Part shown: piece by piece, positions 7,633 through 16,682 of the stretch | Numbering within the stretch: the stretch's first letter is position 1 | Layout: each line of letters begins with the position of its first letter | Assembly: GCF_014132355.1 (NCBI RefSeq) | Contig: NZ_BLZO01000174.1 | Span: 1 to 39,991, forward strand | DNA length: 39,991 bases | DNA from: Okeania sp. KiyG1 | GTDB taxonomy: Bacteria > Cyanobacteriota > Cyanobacteriia > Cyanobacteriales > Microcoleaceae | Direction: 5' to 3' | Made by a program: the position numbers and the translations under genes | The notes under the pieces: model-generated | What the model was told of the DNA's origin: nothing | What the model saw: only the letters and a program-made list of their open reading frames with translations | Database searches by the model: none

Positions 7633-9150
7633 TTAACCACCTATACCCAACTGACTAGCTAAAGCAGGAGTTAAAGGAAATAAAGTAGCGATCGCCACAA
7701 ACAAAGCTAACAAACATAAAGTAGCTCGTAGATCGTCAGGTTCGATTAATTCATTTAAACAAGGGCGTTCCAAATTTCGCTGCAATACCAAAATAATAAT
7801 CGCCCAATATAATGCTAAAGGATTAACCAGAGAAGCAATAACTAAAACCACAAAAGTGAAAAATGTTGCTCTACCTGCTACTTTCCGAGCATAAATTGCC
7901 TGAATAATTCTACCGCCATCCAACTGACCCGCAGGCATAAGATTTAGCGCTGTAATTACCAAACCCAGCCAACCGATAATTGCTAGTGGGTGAACATCTA
8001 CTAGATTTTGATTTACCGCCGAACCTAAAATCACCCGTGCTAAAGTTGCCACTAAAACAGAAGCTCTGAAAAATTCCGATGGCATCTGAAACATACTACC
8101 TTCGTGGGAAAGCAACAAACCCACCAATAGCATTGCCAAAGAAAGTATTCCTCCAGCAGCAGGTCCGGCAAAAGCTACATCAAACAGCACTTTCCTATTC
8201 GGTATCGCTGACTCGAAACGGTTAACAGACCCAAAACTGCCAATTTGCCAAGCTGGGAGAAAAAATGGCCAACTAAAGCGAACATTGTGACGTTTTGCCA
8301 AGACTTGATGGCCGAATTCGTGAATACCTAAAACTGCACATAAACCAAGTGCAATGGGTAATGCTTCTGGATACCGTGCAGGTTCGTTAAAAAAGTCAAA
8401 CCCTAATAATAAACCACCTGCTTCTAAACTGGTGGCAATAGTAGCGATCGCCAGCACAACTGCCAGAATTTTTTGGGATGTAGTAGCAGGTTGAGGGTCA
8501 TTTTTGCTTGGTAAAATGATGACTACTGGTTTACCTTCAGGACTTTCTAGTAGAAATAGTCGGTAGCGATCGCCCAGTTTTTCTTTTAAACTGACTGATA
8601 ACTTAGTATGGACTTTTTCTATATCTCCCCGTAAATTACCTTTGAAAATAGCTCCTTCTTGATAAGGAATAGTTTCAGTGGTGAAGAAAGTATCGATACC
8701 AAAAATATCTTTAATTTTCTGGAGGTCTTCACTAGGAATAGGGAGAAATTCTGGAGTTTGTTCTTTTTGTGGTTCAGCGTTTGCTATTTTATCCTGGGTT
8801 GGTTGAGCTTCTTCTTGATTGCTAGATAGTTGTGAGGAGTCACCTATAGTTTTGATATTGGGTTGATTTTCTGCATCTTTAGCTGCTATTGTTCGTAGCT
8901 GTCGTCCCAAGTATATATATAATCCTGCACAAGCTACGAGCAAAAATAGGACAAATACTAAGTTAAGATAAATTCCGGCAGCAAATAGAGCAAAAAATAG
9001 TAGCCAAGGTGCCATTAATACTACTGATTGTAACCAGGCTAGAATGCCTACTCTACCATAAGGTCTTGCTCTGTTGTATCCCCAACCGAGAATTCCTAGA
9101 GTTATTAAAGCTACTATTACTGTGGTTATGTTTTCAGATATGTTATACAT
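7633..9150 (-). CDS. Site-2 protease family (M50) membrane metalloprotease, EGY-like
   Basis: Intramembrane zinc metalloprotease of 505 aa. The zinc-binding HEFGH is at 277-281 in LGIHEFGHQVLAKRHNVRF, and the third ligand lies in NLMPAGQLDGG (403-413, Asp411). Two N-terminal helices (about 7-80), a Gln/Glu-rich linker (about 95-135), a soluble region (135-225) and about six to eight further helices follow. This layout and FAGPAAGG are typical of the cyanobacterial/plastid EGY branch, which acts at thylakoid or plasma membrane. The substrate is unknown. Start ATG at 9150. The gene is apparently monocistronic; downstream is an ACTTTTG-type heptamer array. Confidence 0.92.
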   Translation of the reverse strand: MYNISENITTVIVALITLGILGWGYNRARPYGRVGILAWLQSVVLMAPWLLFFALFAAGIYLNLVFVLFLLVACAGLYIYLGRQLRTIAAKDAENQPNIKTIGDSSQLSSNQEEAQPTQDKIANAEPQKEQTPEFLPIPSEDLQKIKDIFGIDTFFTTETIPYQEGAIFKGNLRGDIEKVHTKLSVSLKEKLGDRYRLFLLESPEGKPVVIILPSKNDPQPATTSQKILAVVLAIATIATSLEAGGLLLGFDFFNEPARYPEALPIALGLCAVLGIHEFGHQVLAKRHNVRFSWPFFLPAWQIGSFGSVNRFESAIPNRKVLFDVAFAGPAAGGILSLAMLLVGLLLSHEGSMFQMPSEFFRASVLVATLARVILGSAVNQNLVDVHPLAIIGWLGLVITALNLMPAGQLDGGRIIQAIYARKVAGRATFFTFVVLVIASLVNPLALYWAIIILVLQRNLERPCLNELIEPDDLRATLCLLALFVAIATLFPLTPALASQLGIGG

Positions 9151-9617
9151 AATTGTATGTGCAATTCAAAAATCCAAGATGGAATGAAGTAGGTTTTCTA
9201 TGATATTTTTGCGAACAAAGGAAGGAGTTTTATGATTAAAGTTATTTGTTTTTCATACTTAATTTTTCAGGAATTTAATCAAAAAATTCTAATTACAGTA
9301 GTTATTTAAACAGTATTTTATTAATTAAGGTTTAATTTCAACCTAACTAAGTATTGTTAGAAAAAAATCTTTTGACCCGATTAATTTGTTACCCAAAAAT
9401 TCAGGTATAAAGCCTCTCTTTATAATTAATAATTAATAATTAATAATTAATTATTAATTATTAATAATTATCAATTCAATAGTTTTCATGCTCCACTATC
9501 CATTATCAATTGTTAAAGACGTAATTATTCATTATCCATTATCAATTAATGAACCCATCCTCTTAATTTATAAGAAGAGGTAATTCTAAATTCTAAATTC
9601 TAAATTCTAAATTCTTA
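9151..9617. other. Gap with AT heptamer arrays
   Basis: It holds the site-2 protease promoter region (not placed), a 25-codon frame (9232-9309) behind gaaggag, and a degenerate GCCTCTCC-type element from about 9405 to 9582 whose middle has been replaced by an (ATAATTA)n array (9422-9471). A (TAAATTC)n array follows at 9582-9615. Confidence 0.6.
9232..9309 (+). CDS. Possible 25-aa small ORF
   Basis: ATG at 9232 sits 4 bases behind a good Shine-Dalgarno (gaaggag, 9221-9227) and encodes MIKVICFSYLIFQEFNQKIL followed by ITVVI. The product is hydrophobic at both ends. There is no family resemblance and the composition is AT-rich like the surrounding gap, so chance is a serious alternative. Confidence 0.2.
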   Translation: MIKVICFSYLIFQEFNQKILITVVI

Positions 9618-10050
9618 TCACTCTTGTATGAATGTTTCTGTAGTTCCTGTATCAACATGAACATAACTGCGATGTTTAGCAGATGTATAATTTGGATTGA
9701 GTCTAATTGCTTGATTATAATCAGCGATCGCCCCCCAATTATCCCCTACTTTTCGCAATACATTTCCCCGTCGGTAATAAGCTTTTGGATGAGTTGCATC
9801 TAATTTAATTGCCTGATTATAGTCATCAATTGCTCCTTGATAATCTTCTAATTTTTCTTTAACATCACCTCTATAAATATAAGCATCTGAGTGACGTTTA
9901 TCTATATCTATTGCGCGGTCGAATTCTGTCAAAGCCAATTGATAATTTTGTTGCTCGTATTCTTTTAATCCCTTTTGATAAAAATAATTGAATCCTAGCT
10001 TTTCATTGTTATTTTTTATTTCTGTAGTTTCTTCAAATTCAGTTTTTTTT
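9618..10050 (-). CDS. TPR-repeat reading frame lacking a normal start (possible frameshifted extension of dxr)
   Basis: The frame encodes about three tetratricopeptide repeats: [40 protein letters not shown], and [20 protein letters not shown], each ending in the classic A-x-x-D-(Y/F)-(N/D) pattern. It ends [15 protein letters not shown]. The frame is open upstream through the 3' end of dxr to a run of eight A on the coding strand (T8 at 10043-10050). It contains no ATG or GTG; the only start is TTG at 9938, which would cut the first repeat in half. One extra A in that run would join it in frame to dxr (…[20 protein letters not shown]). So it is either a slippage-made C-terminal domain, an assembly artefact, or a decayed TPR gene. 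A related TPR remnant lies at 22383-22470. Confidence 0.6.
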
Positions 10051-11281
10051 CCTTTGAATTTTCTATTTTTTCTGTCTTTTCTTCAATATTAACTAATACA
10101 TTTTTGAGAGAATTAGCTACTATCAAGCTTCCAGCAACAGCCTCTTTTCTTGCCCATTTATCTGTAGCTAAAATATCATCTAGAGTTGGATTTTTCTGAT
10201 AATCTGACTTATGCTTTTCACAGACATATTCAATCAACTTAGGAATATCCAAAAAAGGAATTTTTTCTTCTAAAAATAATGCCACAGCTTGTTCATTTGC
10301 CGCATTCAAAGCCGCCGACATCGAACCACCTATACGACCTGCAGCATAAGCCAATTGAATACAAGGGTATTTCAAATTATCAGGTTCCTTAAAAGTCAAA
10401 CTACCAGCTTTAACTAAATCTAATTGTTTCCAATCAGTATAAATTCTTTCGGGCCAAGATAAAGAATAAAGTAGAGGCAAACGCATATCTGGCCAACCCA
10501 ACTGAGCTAAAACAGAAGTATCTTGTAACTCAATTAAAGAGTGAATTATGCTCTGAGGATGAATAACTATATCAATATTGTCATAATCCAATCCAAACAA
10601 ATAATGAGCTTCAATAACTTCCAAACCTTTATTCATCATTGTGGCAGAATCAACCGTAATTTTCCGACCCATTGACCAGTTAGGATGTTTAATAGCATCT
10701 GCCACTTTTACACTTGATAATCTCTCAATTGGCCAGTCTCGAAAAGCACCACCAGAAGCAGTTAAAATAATTCTGCGTAAACCCTTTTTAGGTACACCTT
10801 GAAGACATTGAAAAATTGCTGAATGTTCTGAGTCAGCAGGCAACAATTTTACTCCATATTCCTCAATTAAGGGATTGACAACTGGGCCTGCGGCGATAAG
10901 TGTTTCTTTATTTGCCAAAGCAATATCTTTTCTGGCCTTAATAGCGGCGATAGTAGGTAATAAACCAGCACAACCGACAATACCTGTGACTACAGCTTCT
11001 GAGTTACCATATCTAGCAACTTCAATGACACCATCTTGGCCTGCAAGTAATATGGGTTGAGGTGTCAGGTCAGCAATGGCCTCTTTTAACTCTGTAAATT
11101 GGGATTCATCGTTAATAGCAACAATTTCAGGGGAGAACTGCCGTACTTGTTGGGCTAACATTTCGACGTTGCGTCCAGCAGCTAACCCAATAACTCGAAA
11201 TTTGTCTGGGTTTTGAGTAACAATATCTAAGGTTTGAGTACCAATGGAACCTGTAGATCCCAAGATTGTAATTGCTTTCAT
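10016..11281 (-). CDS. dxr: 1-deoxy-D-xylulose 5-phosphate reductoisomerase
   Basis: NADPH-dependent second enzyme of the MEP isoprenoid pathway, making 2-C-methylerythritol 4-phosphate. The nucleotide-binding [14 protein letters not shown] is at 8-21. Other conserved blocks are [11 protein letters not shown], the metal-binding [35 protein letters not shown] and [14 protein letters not shown] use ATG at 11281 (MKAITILGS) because this is the family start; an in-frame GTG at 11305 would add eight residues without clear support. At 421 aa it is some 25-30 residues longer than usual. The extra tail is lysine/glutamate-rich ([21 protein letters not shown], written across the frameshift site) and ends where the TPR frame overlaps, suggesting that the natural product reads on into the TPR. 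Confidence 0.95.
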   Translation of the reverse strand: MKAITILGSTGSIGTQTLDIVTQNPDKFRVIGLAAGRNVEMLAQQVRQFSPEIVAINDESQFTELKEAIADLTPQPILLAGQDGVIEVARYGNSEAVVTGIVGCAGLLPTIAAIKARKDIALANKETLIAAGPVVNPLIEEYGVKLLPADSEHSAIFQCLQGVPKKGLRRIILTASGGAFRDWPIERLSSVKVADAIKHPNWSMGRKITVDSATMMNKGLEVIEAHYLFGLDYDNIDIVIHPQSIIHSLIELQDTSVLAQLGWPDMRLPLLYSLSWPERIYTDWKQLDLVKAGSLTFKEPDNLKYPCIQLAYAAGRIGGSMSAALNAANEQAVALFLEEKIPFLDIPKLIEYVCEKHKSDYQKNPTLDDILATDKWARKEAVAGSLIVANSLKNVLVNIEEKTEKIENSKEKKLNLKKLQK

Positions 11282-11583
11282 AATTTTTTTGAGAAATTTG
11301 TCCACAATTCCACTATACGATTCATTGGTGATTTTGTGTTAAGAACAAGGTTGCCTGGGCAATAGATTTTAGTTATTCAGATTTTGAATATAGAACCCAT
11401 TTGACATCTCCAAGGAATCGAAACTGTATCGTGAATTTGCTTATAAGGATTTCCTGGTTTTACCTGTTCTATTGCTGCTAACTGTGCCTTTAAAACTAAC
11501 TGATAAATAACCTTTTGTTCTGGTATAAATTTTCCACTTATGGGAAAAGTTAGATTCAACAATTAATAATTAATTATTAACAA

Positions 11584-11657
11584 TTACCTCTTCTTTTCAA
11601 GGAGAGGATTGACGCAGAGCGTGAAATTTTTCTTGTTTCTCTTTTAAAGGAGAGGAT
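11584..11657 (-). repeat. Short copy of the GCCTCTCC family in the pepP remains
   Basis: cctcttcttttcaaggagagg at the left and cttttaaaggagagg at the right frame a shortened middle. With the adjoining AT array (11566-11583) it forms part of the DNA that separates pepP fragments B and C. TGAAT appears at both junctions of the inserted block (near 11562 and 11812 in coding direction), a possible target duplication. Confidence 0.5.
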
Positions 11658-11671
11658 TTTTATCTTAATTA

Positions 11672-11809
11672 TATCATGTCCGGTAGCATCGGTCTTGTAT
11701 AGAGAAGGTAAGGAAGAAGGAAGAAGCTTTCAGAGAAGGAAAAATTTTACTTATATGGCGGTAGATATTTCCCCAACTTTTACACGGGACTATACCAACG
11801 GACATGATA
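11672..11809. mobile_element. 138-bp MITE, TATCATGTCCG ends, TTA duplication
   Basis: It begins tatcatgtccggt and ends ccaacggacatgata. The inverted ends match over about 11 bases, and both flanks carry TTA (11669-11671 and 11810-11812). It interrupts the pepP remains between fragments B and C. It carries no coding frame, and its middle includes a (GAAGGAA)-type stretch. The three-base TNA-type duplication is like that of the IS1031 subgroup of IS5 elements (inference). Confidence 0.7.
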
Positions 11810-11974
11810 TTATTCAGTAATATCAGAATTATAATAATTGTAAGCAGCTCCAGCATCAATTAATAACAAATCATTATCTTGCATTTGCTGATTATTTTCT
11901 ATGTAATGAAGTTAGCACCAGAAGCAACAATAGAAAGATAAGCAAGAGTAACTCCATGACGAGAAAATATATAT

Positions 11975-12276
11975 AGGACTTATATCATGTCCGGATAATT
12001 AGTGATAAAAAAACTTTCTCTTTCAACTCCAGTTATTCTTCTTACTTCTTCCTTCTTCTTTCTTACCTCCTGACTCCTGACTTCCCCTCCACGGTCGGGG
12101 TTAGGGGTGGGTTGACTCCTGAGGACTCCGTCGTTATTTATTTATAACTGTTCAACCGGACATGATATTACGCATTACAACATATTTTCGTCATTGCGAC
12201 CTATAGGGTTTGCGGAGCAGTCCGGAACGGAAAGCAATCTCAAATCCTAGTTTTTCATACCTCATGCGTAAGTTCT
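11975..12276. mobile_element. Outer MITE with AGGACTTACGCA ends, itself interrupted
   Basis: The left end aggactta (11975-11982) continues as cgcattac only at 12171, after the inner element. The right end is tgcgtaagttct (12265-12276), the reverse complement of AGAACTTACGCA. With the inner element removed, a coherent element of about 115 bp remains, whose inverted, deleted copy is at 2453-2520. It sits exactly between pepP fragments A and B (…KMEYI / IFSRHG…). Confidence 0.7.
11983..12167. mobile_element. 185-bp MITE nested in the outer element
   Basis: It starts tatcatgtccggataatt and ends gttcaaccggacatgata, flanked by TTA on each side (11980-11982 and 12168-12170). Removing one TTA and the element restores the outer element's AGGACTTACGCA end, which is direct evidence of insertion. 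Its right end closely resembles the right end of the PEP-CTERM cassettes (…caatcggacatgatatta at 31510). Confidence 0.75.
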
Positions 12277-12566
12277 GATATACTCCATTTTGGCTTGAAT
12301 TTGATATTCAAACTGCCCCACTTCAGCAAACTTCATCCCATGATTATGATCATCAACAGCAATATCAGCAGCTTTCTGCATTTATTCTAATTCCGTAGCA
12401 CTTTTAACAAGACGCATCGGGTGTAAAATTATCCCTGCATCTTGAATAGCTATTGGTGGAAGGTTCTCAATATCAATATATTTCACAGCAAACAAAAGAC
12501 TCCAGAGCAAAAAACTTAAAACTGTTCATTTTTGTTCATTTGTTTAACTGTTGCCATCATTTCTCC

Positions 12567-13470
12567 TTAAAAGGGTAAACCAATAATCGCAGGAAGAAAA
12601 TAACGAGAAGTGCATAATAAACCTAAAGCTGCTCCTGTAGCTTCTCCAAAATAAGGTTGATAAAATAAAATCAAAGCAGCATCACGAGTACCTACTCCAG
12701 CAAAAGTAAGTGGCAATAAACCAGCTAAAATTGCCAGAGGAGATAAAGCTAAATTAGTCAAGAAAGGAACATCTGCTTTTAGAGCTAAAATGAATAACCA
12801 GATTTGAAATAAATGTAGAAACCAAATAAAAATAGAAGTAGTAGCAACTTTAATTAATTGTCTTTTATCCTCCCAGAAATAATCATGCATTTGCAACCAT
12901 GATTCTTTTAAATTCTGTAATTTTTTTCCTATTTTTTTAGGTAAAATATTAATCCCAATGTCAAAAAAACTATAGCAATTTTTCTTGAGCCTAAGAGAAT
13001 TAAACCTAATATTAAACCTGCTCCTACTCCTATAGTCATCAACAAGAAAAGAGAATTTTTTTCAGGATAAACTATTAAGCCAAATACACACCATAAAAGT
13101 AGTGATAACAGATCGCAGGCTTTTTCAAAGACTACTAAAGAGAGAGATAGAGTACCACTTAAATGTCCTCTATCTTTCATAAAATAAGCCTTAGCAATAT
13201 CACCCATTTTTGAAGGTAAAACCATATTCAAAACACTAGCACCTAAAATCAAACGATTTGCTTCCAGAAAATCTAAACCGCTGCCTTTAGGCATTAATTG
13301 TTGTAATCGCCATGAGGTAAATAAAGTAATGGGAATTACCATGGCTAAGGATAAAAACATGATTAAACCATCACAATTCGCAAAAACTTTTGCCAAATTT
13401 TGTAGGTCAATTTTAGAGTAAATAATTAATAGAATAGCAACGCTTACGGCAATAGAAATATATTTTTCAT
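12567..13470 (-). pseudogene. Flippase-like (LPG synthase TM-domain family) membrane protein, frameshifted
   Basis: Two frames, 13396-12929 and 12896-12567, are pieces of one gene of the lysylphosphatidylglycerol synthase TM-region/UPF0104 family (PF03706), about 300 aa with roughly eight helices. NRLILGASVLNMVLPSKMGD (about 50-70) and LLPLTFAGVGTRDAALI are the conserved loops. The break is at an A7 run (T7 at 12932-12938); one more A rejoins ...FYLKK and IGKKLQNLKESW. The first helix (ISIAVSVAILLIIYSK) lies upstream without a start, and one more A in the A5 run at 13463-13467 would connect it to ATG at 13470. It is last in the glycan cluster. Members are proposed to move lipid-linked substrates, but the role here is inference. 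It is either decayed or carries sequencing indels. Confidence 0.75.
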
Positions 13471-13505
13471 TGGATTTATTAAATGATTAATTATTGCTAT
13501 TTAGT

Positions 13506-13748
13506 TACCGAAAAATTCAGGTATAAAGCCTCTCCATTCATGGAGAAAAAAGCGGTCGAGGGATGGCGGAACGCGTTTGCGATAGCATTCCGTAAGGAAA
13601 AGCGATTCTGATAAGAGCGGGTCTCCTCGCTGTACTCCAATCGACCAAGAGAAGAAAAAAATCCTTTGATCCAATCCTCTTATTCATCAGAAGAGGTAAT
13701 TCTAAATTCGCGCATTCTAAATTCGCGCATTCTAAATTCTAAATTCTT
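13506..13748 (+). repeat. GCCTCTCC-family element plus TAAATTC arrays
   Basis: caggtataaagcctctcc (from 13521) opens a copy with the core agcggtcgagggatggcg, the insert cgtttgcgatagcattccg, and gaccaagagaagaaaaaaat. It closes with cagaagaggtaa at 13699 and is followed by taaattc units with two 'gcgca' interruptions. It fills the gap between the flippase and the 531-aa gene. Confidence 0.65.
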
Positions 13749-13751
13749 GAA

Positions 13752-15347
13752 TTATAATTTTCTTTCTAATGTTAAATTTTGCTTGGGTTCAAGTTGTTTT
13801 ATTTGTGGAGTAAGATCGAACCAACGTTGTAGTTGTCCTTCTTGAAAAGTTCGACTCATAACTACATATATAGAAGTTTGATCGCAACCTATTCCCCCTG
13901 CAATAACGGAATCCCATGATTCTGCTGTTAATTGATCGTAAACAACCCAATTACCATTATTCCATTGTAAAGAACGATAGAATGCAAAAGGAGCATTTTT
14001 CTTACCAGTAATCAGTATTTTTTGCAGAATTTTACGGATTAAATTTGGGAAAAAACGTCCTAATGTAAACATAACTATTCTTAAAACAATTAAATTAAAG
14101 CTAGTCATTTGTTTTTGTTTTGCCCAACCTAAAGAACCTTGAATAATAATTTCATTTTCCCCTAGTTCAATTTTGTAACGAGAACTCACTAAATGAGCTA
14201 CTGCATTTTTGACTTTATTTTTGTCTTGGATTAAAAGAGAAAATTGAGTATCAGAAACAATTAATTTATTGTCACGAAATAGTTTGAATACTCCTCCTTT
14301 ATTAAGAGCAAGATAAAGTTCAGTATTTTCCCTCCTATCTATTAAAATACCTCCTTCTTTTAAATGAAATCTTCCCTGAGGGCGAGGGGATAAATTAGGT
14401 CTAACTTCAACAAAATCACGCCAAGCTAAGAGATAATTCCAAGTATGATGTCCCACTATATGATCGTCCGCATAACAAGGATTTAATCCTTTTTCTAAAC
14501 CTTTTAAAAAGCGATCGTTAATATTCAATGCTTCTGGCATCCATTTGCCCACTAATTCAAAGCCATAGGGAAAGAAATTATAAGTATTACGACTGGTATA
14601 TTCTCCACCATAAGAGCCATCTGGATGAACAAAATGACTAGCAAGAGCCACAGATTTCGCTAAAGCTCCTTTTAGATCGATATTAGGATTAAGTTCATAA
14701 ATCCATGCTAAACAAGAGATAGTTAAAGTATGATAACCAGGGTCGCATCCCTCATACTCTTGAAACCAACCTTCATGGTTTTGCCATGATAAAACTTGTT
14801 CTAAACGCTCTTGTTTACTTTGATTCCATTTATCAGTTTTTAATAAATCAGAAAGTAACTCTAAGCATAAAACAATTAATGCTTGATGATTTGTCAGTCT
14901 GCCACTTTCTTGATGATGTGCTAACCAATTAGCTCTTTTTTCAAAAAAATGTAAAGCATTTGGATTATCTAATTCCATTAACTTATAACTTTCAATACAA
15001 GCTAATAAAGAAAATGCTGCTGCTCCTCCTGCTCTTTCAAAAGGAAAATAATCATCACAAGAACCATCTTTATGAGCGCTTTTAGCAGCAAATAAAATTC
15101 CCGCTTCTACCCAATCTCTAATAATTTCTTGACCATAAAAATGATTTTCAGGAATGTTGGTTTTATAAGCTAAAGCGAGAGGAAAAACAAATTCTTGGCT
15201 CATTCCACTGGGAAAATCTATAATTTTATACTGCCAAAAATTGCGATCAAAACAGCCATAGTTGTAGCTATGAACATTTCGATCCATTAAAGTTAATATT
15301 TTAGGTATTTGAGCGATCGCCTCTTGAGCAAATAAGTTACGATTCAT
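13752..15347 (-). CDS. Conserved protein of unknown function, helical-toroid N-terminal domain
   Basis: A 531-aa protein I cannot name. The first 330 residues are rich in paired helices with repeated W/G/H motifs (VLSWQNHEGWFQEYEGCDPG, HFVHPDGSYGGEYTSRNTYN, HIVGHHTWNYLLAWRDF) like (alpha/alpha)6-toroid enzymes such as polysaccharide lyases, hydrolases or cyclases. Residues 340-520 are beta-rich (ILIDRRENTELYLALNKGG), like the sandwich domain that follows toroids in heparinase-type lyases. There is no signal peptide and only one weak hydrophobic stretch (about 425-440). It lies 25 bp after the SGNH gene and is likely co-transcribed. A role in modifying or trimming the glycan made by its neighbours is inference. 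Start ATG at 15347. Confidence 0.8.
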   Translation of the reverse strand: MNRNLFAQEAIAQIPKILTLMDRNVHSYNYGCFDRNFWQYKIIDFPSGMSQEFVFPLALAYKTNIPENHFYGQEIIRDWVEAGILFAAKSAHKDGSCDDYFPFERAGGAAAFSLLACIESYKLMELDNPNALHFFEKRANWLAHHQESGRLTNHQALIVLCLELLSDLLKTDKWNQSKQERLEQVLSWQNHEGWFQEYEGCDPGYHTLTISCLAWIYELNPNIDLKGALAKSVALASHFVHPDGSYGGEYTSRNTYNFFPYGFELVGKWMPEALNINDRFLKGLEKGLNPCYADDHIVGHHTWNYLLAWRDFVEVRPNLSPRPQGRFHLKEGGILIDRRENTELYLALNKGGVFKLFRDNKLIVSDTQFSLLIQDKNKVKNAVAHLVSSRYKIELGENEIIIQGSLGWAKQKQMTSFNLIVLRIVMFTLGRFFPNLIRKILQKILITGKKNAPFAFYRSLQWNNGNWVVYDQLTAESWDSVIAGGIGCDQTSIYVVMSRTFQEGQLQRWFDLTPQIKQLEPKQNLTLERKL

Positions 15348-15371
15348 AAATTTTTCTGGCTTTAAATTTGT

Positions 15372-16623
15372 TTATAGTTCTATATTTTTAACTTGATTAT
15401 TAAATCTCTTAAGATTAGATAAACGCTTTTCTTCTGTTTTTTTAATTAATTGTTCTATCCCGGCAATTTCTTCTGGAAAATTTTTCTGATAAATTTTTGA
15501 ATCATTGCGGATTTTAGATAAATGAGTCTCAATATTATCTTGATTAATTAAAACACCAAAATCTTGAGGATATTCATATTCATCACTTTTGGGTAAATTT
15601 AAAATTTTCACCAAAATCTTTTCACCAACTATTTTCTTATAATGAGATGACTCTATAAAATATTCCATTTGATTTTCACTATCCAGAGGCGGAACAGTTT
15701 CCATGGTTATAGTATTATAGCCACTGAAATCCCATAAATTAATTGGTGGTTTATCCTGATTTTTTCTTGACTGTTCAGCAATAATTCTAACTAAGTCTCC
15801 CTTCCAGTCCTCAAATTGAGGATTTAATCCCATCAACCGAATTGTTTCTAGCTGTTTTGCATGAACAGGAGATATAAATAGATATAATTCAATATTATGT
15901 TTATAGCAATACTCAATTAAATTATTAAAATCTTTTAATCTTTCATCACTTAATTCAAAACCAGCATATAATGATTGATAAATCATGTTTTGAGATAAGA
16001 TTCGCCTAAATAATTCTCGATGCTTGAGATTTGGTAATTCCCTATTTCTTGTACCTAGATCGTCGTAATAATTAGCTTTATTTCCTCTATAATTAAATTT
16101 TAGAGTATCAATAGATGATTGTAAAGTTTCCAGAGAAAGTAAGTCAGGAATACTGCTAATAAAAACATTTTTATTAGCGAATCTTGATTCATTAAAGTCA
16201 CCACTAACAGTTATTTTTTATTAAAAGAGAAAAATCTAACCCTAATATCACCGTTTTCAAGCGGGAGTTTTTTCTGGTTCGAGCAAAATCTATAATTTGG
16301 TGAAGTTCATAGATTCCTGCTGAAGGTAATCCTGCATTGTATGCTTTCTTAGAACCAAAAACTTGAGAACGAGGATTTAATCCATTCTGTACCCTTGATG
16401 TTCCTAATAAGAGAATTTCATAGTTACCTTGTTCAATATCAATACTCTTAACTTTACGCATTCCTTGTTTTTCAATCAAAGGTTTTTCTTGGTTAAAATA
16501 CTCAATGTTGATAATCCGATAAATTTTATAAGGATCTACTAATAGATTGATAGTAAATACGACTGTTAATTGAGAAAGAACAACTACACCAAATATCTTT
16601 AAAAAACGAGAATAAGCTTTCAT
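15372..16623 (-). pseudogene. Membrane-anchored SGNH-like protein, one frameshift
   Basis: Two frames form one gene of about 417 codons. The N-terminal part (16623-16204) has a signal anchor (about 8-27), then ILLLGTSRVQNGLNP (about 70-84), like the GDSL/SGNH block I of DltD/AlgJ-type proteins, and AYNAGLPSAGIYELHQII. The second frame is open from about 16208 (SGDFNESRFANKNVFISSIP) to 15372 and includes DDLGTRNRELPN, ELYLFISPVHAKQ and ESSHYKKIVGEKIL, which fits the late catalytic H region. The frames meet at an A6 run (T6 at 16214-16219); one A fewer gives LLIKITVSGDF. Such proteins often move or remove acetyl groups on exopolysaccharides; that function is inferred. Some annotations would call two hypothetical proteins here. 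Confidence 0.75.
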
Positions 16624-16682
16624 TGAACTATCACCTTCAAATTATGAATAAAATAATAACTTTCTGTAGATAATTTTCATTA

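Larger units (their letters stand above)
11425..12483 (-). pseudogene. pepP: Remains of Xaa-Pro aminopeptidase (aminopeptidase P, M24)
   Basis: Three fragments in the right order on the minus strand. Fragment A (about 12483-12281): PPIAIQDAGIILHPMRLVKS..., an internal TAA, then MQKAADIAVDDHNHGMKFAE and QIQAKMEYI. Fragment B (about 11963-11812): IFSRHGVTLAYLSIVASGAN, a frameshift, then HYIENNQQMQDNDLLLIDAG and NYYNSDIT. Fragment C (11562-11425): LTFPISGKFIPEQKVIYQLV...KPGNPYKQIHDT. These match the middle of aminopeptidase P, including the metal-site aspartate in LLIDAG and the D of SDIT. The N-terminal half and the rest of the catalytic domain are missing. Fragments A/B are split at 11975-12276 and B/C at about 11563-11811, both by small mobile elements. 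Confidence 0.85.

Noticed and set aside
16204-16623. Separate short gene for the N-terminal half of the SGNH protein
   Set aside because: The downstream frame is open right up to the break and continues the same protein; one base in an A6 run explains the split better.
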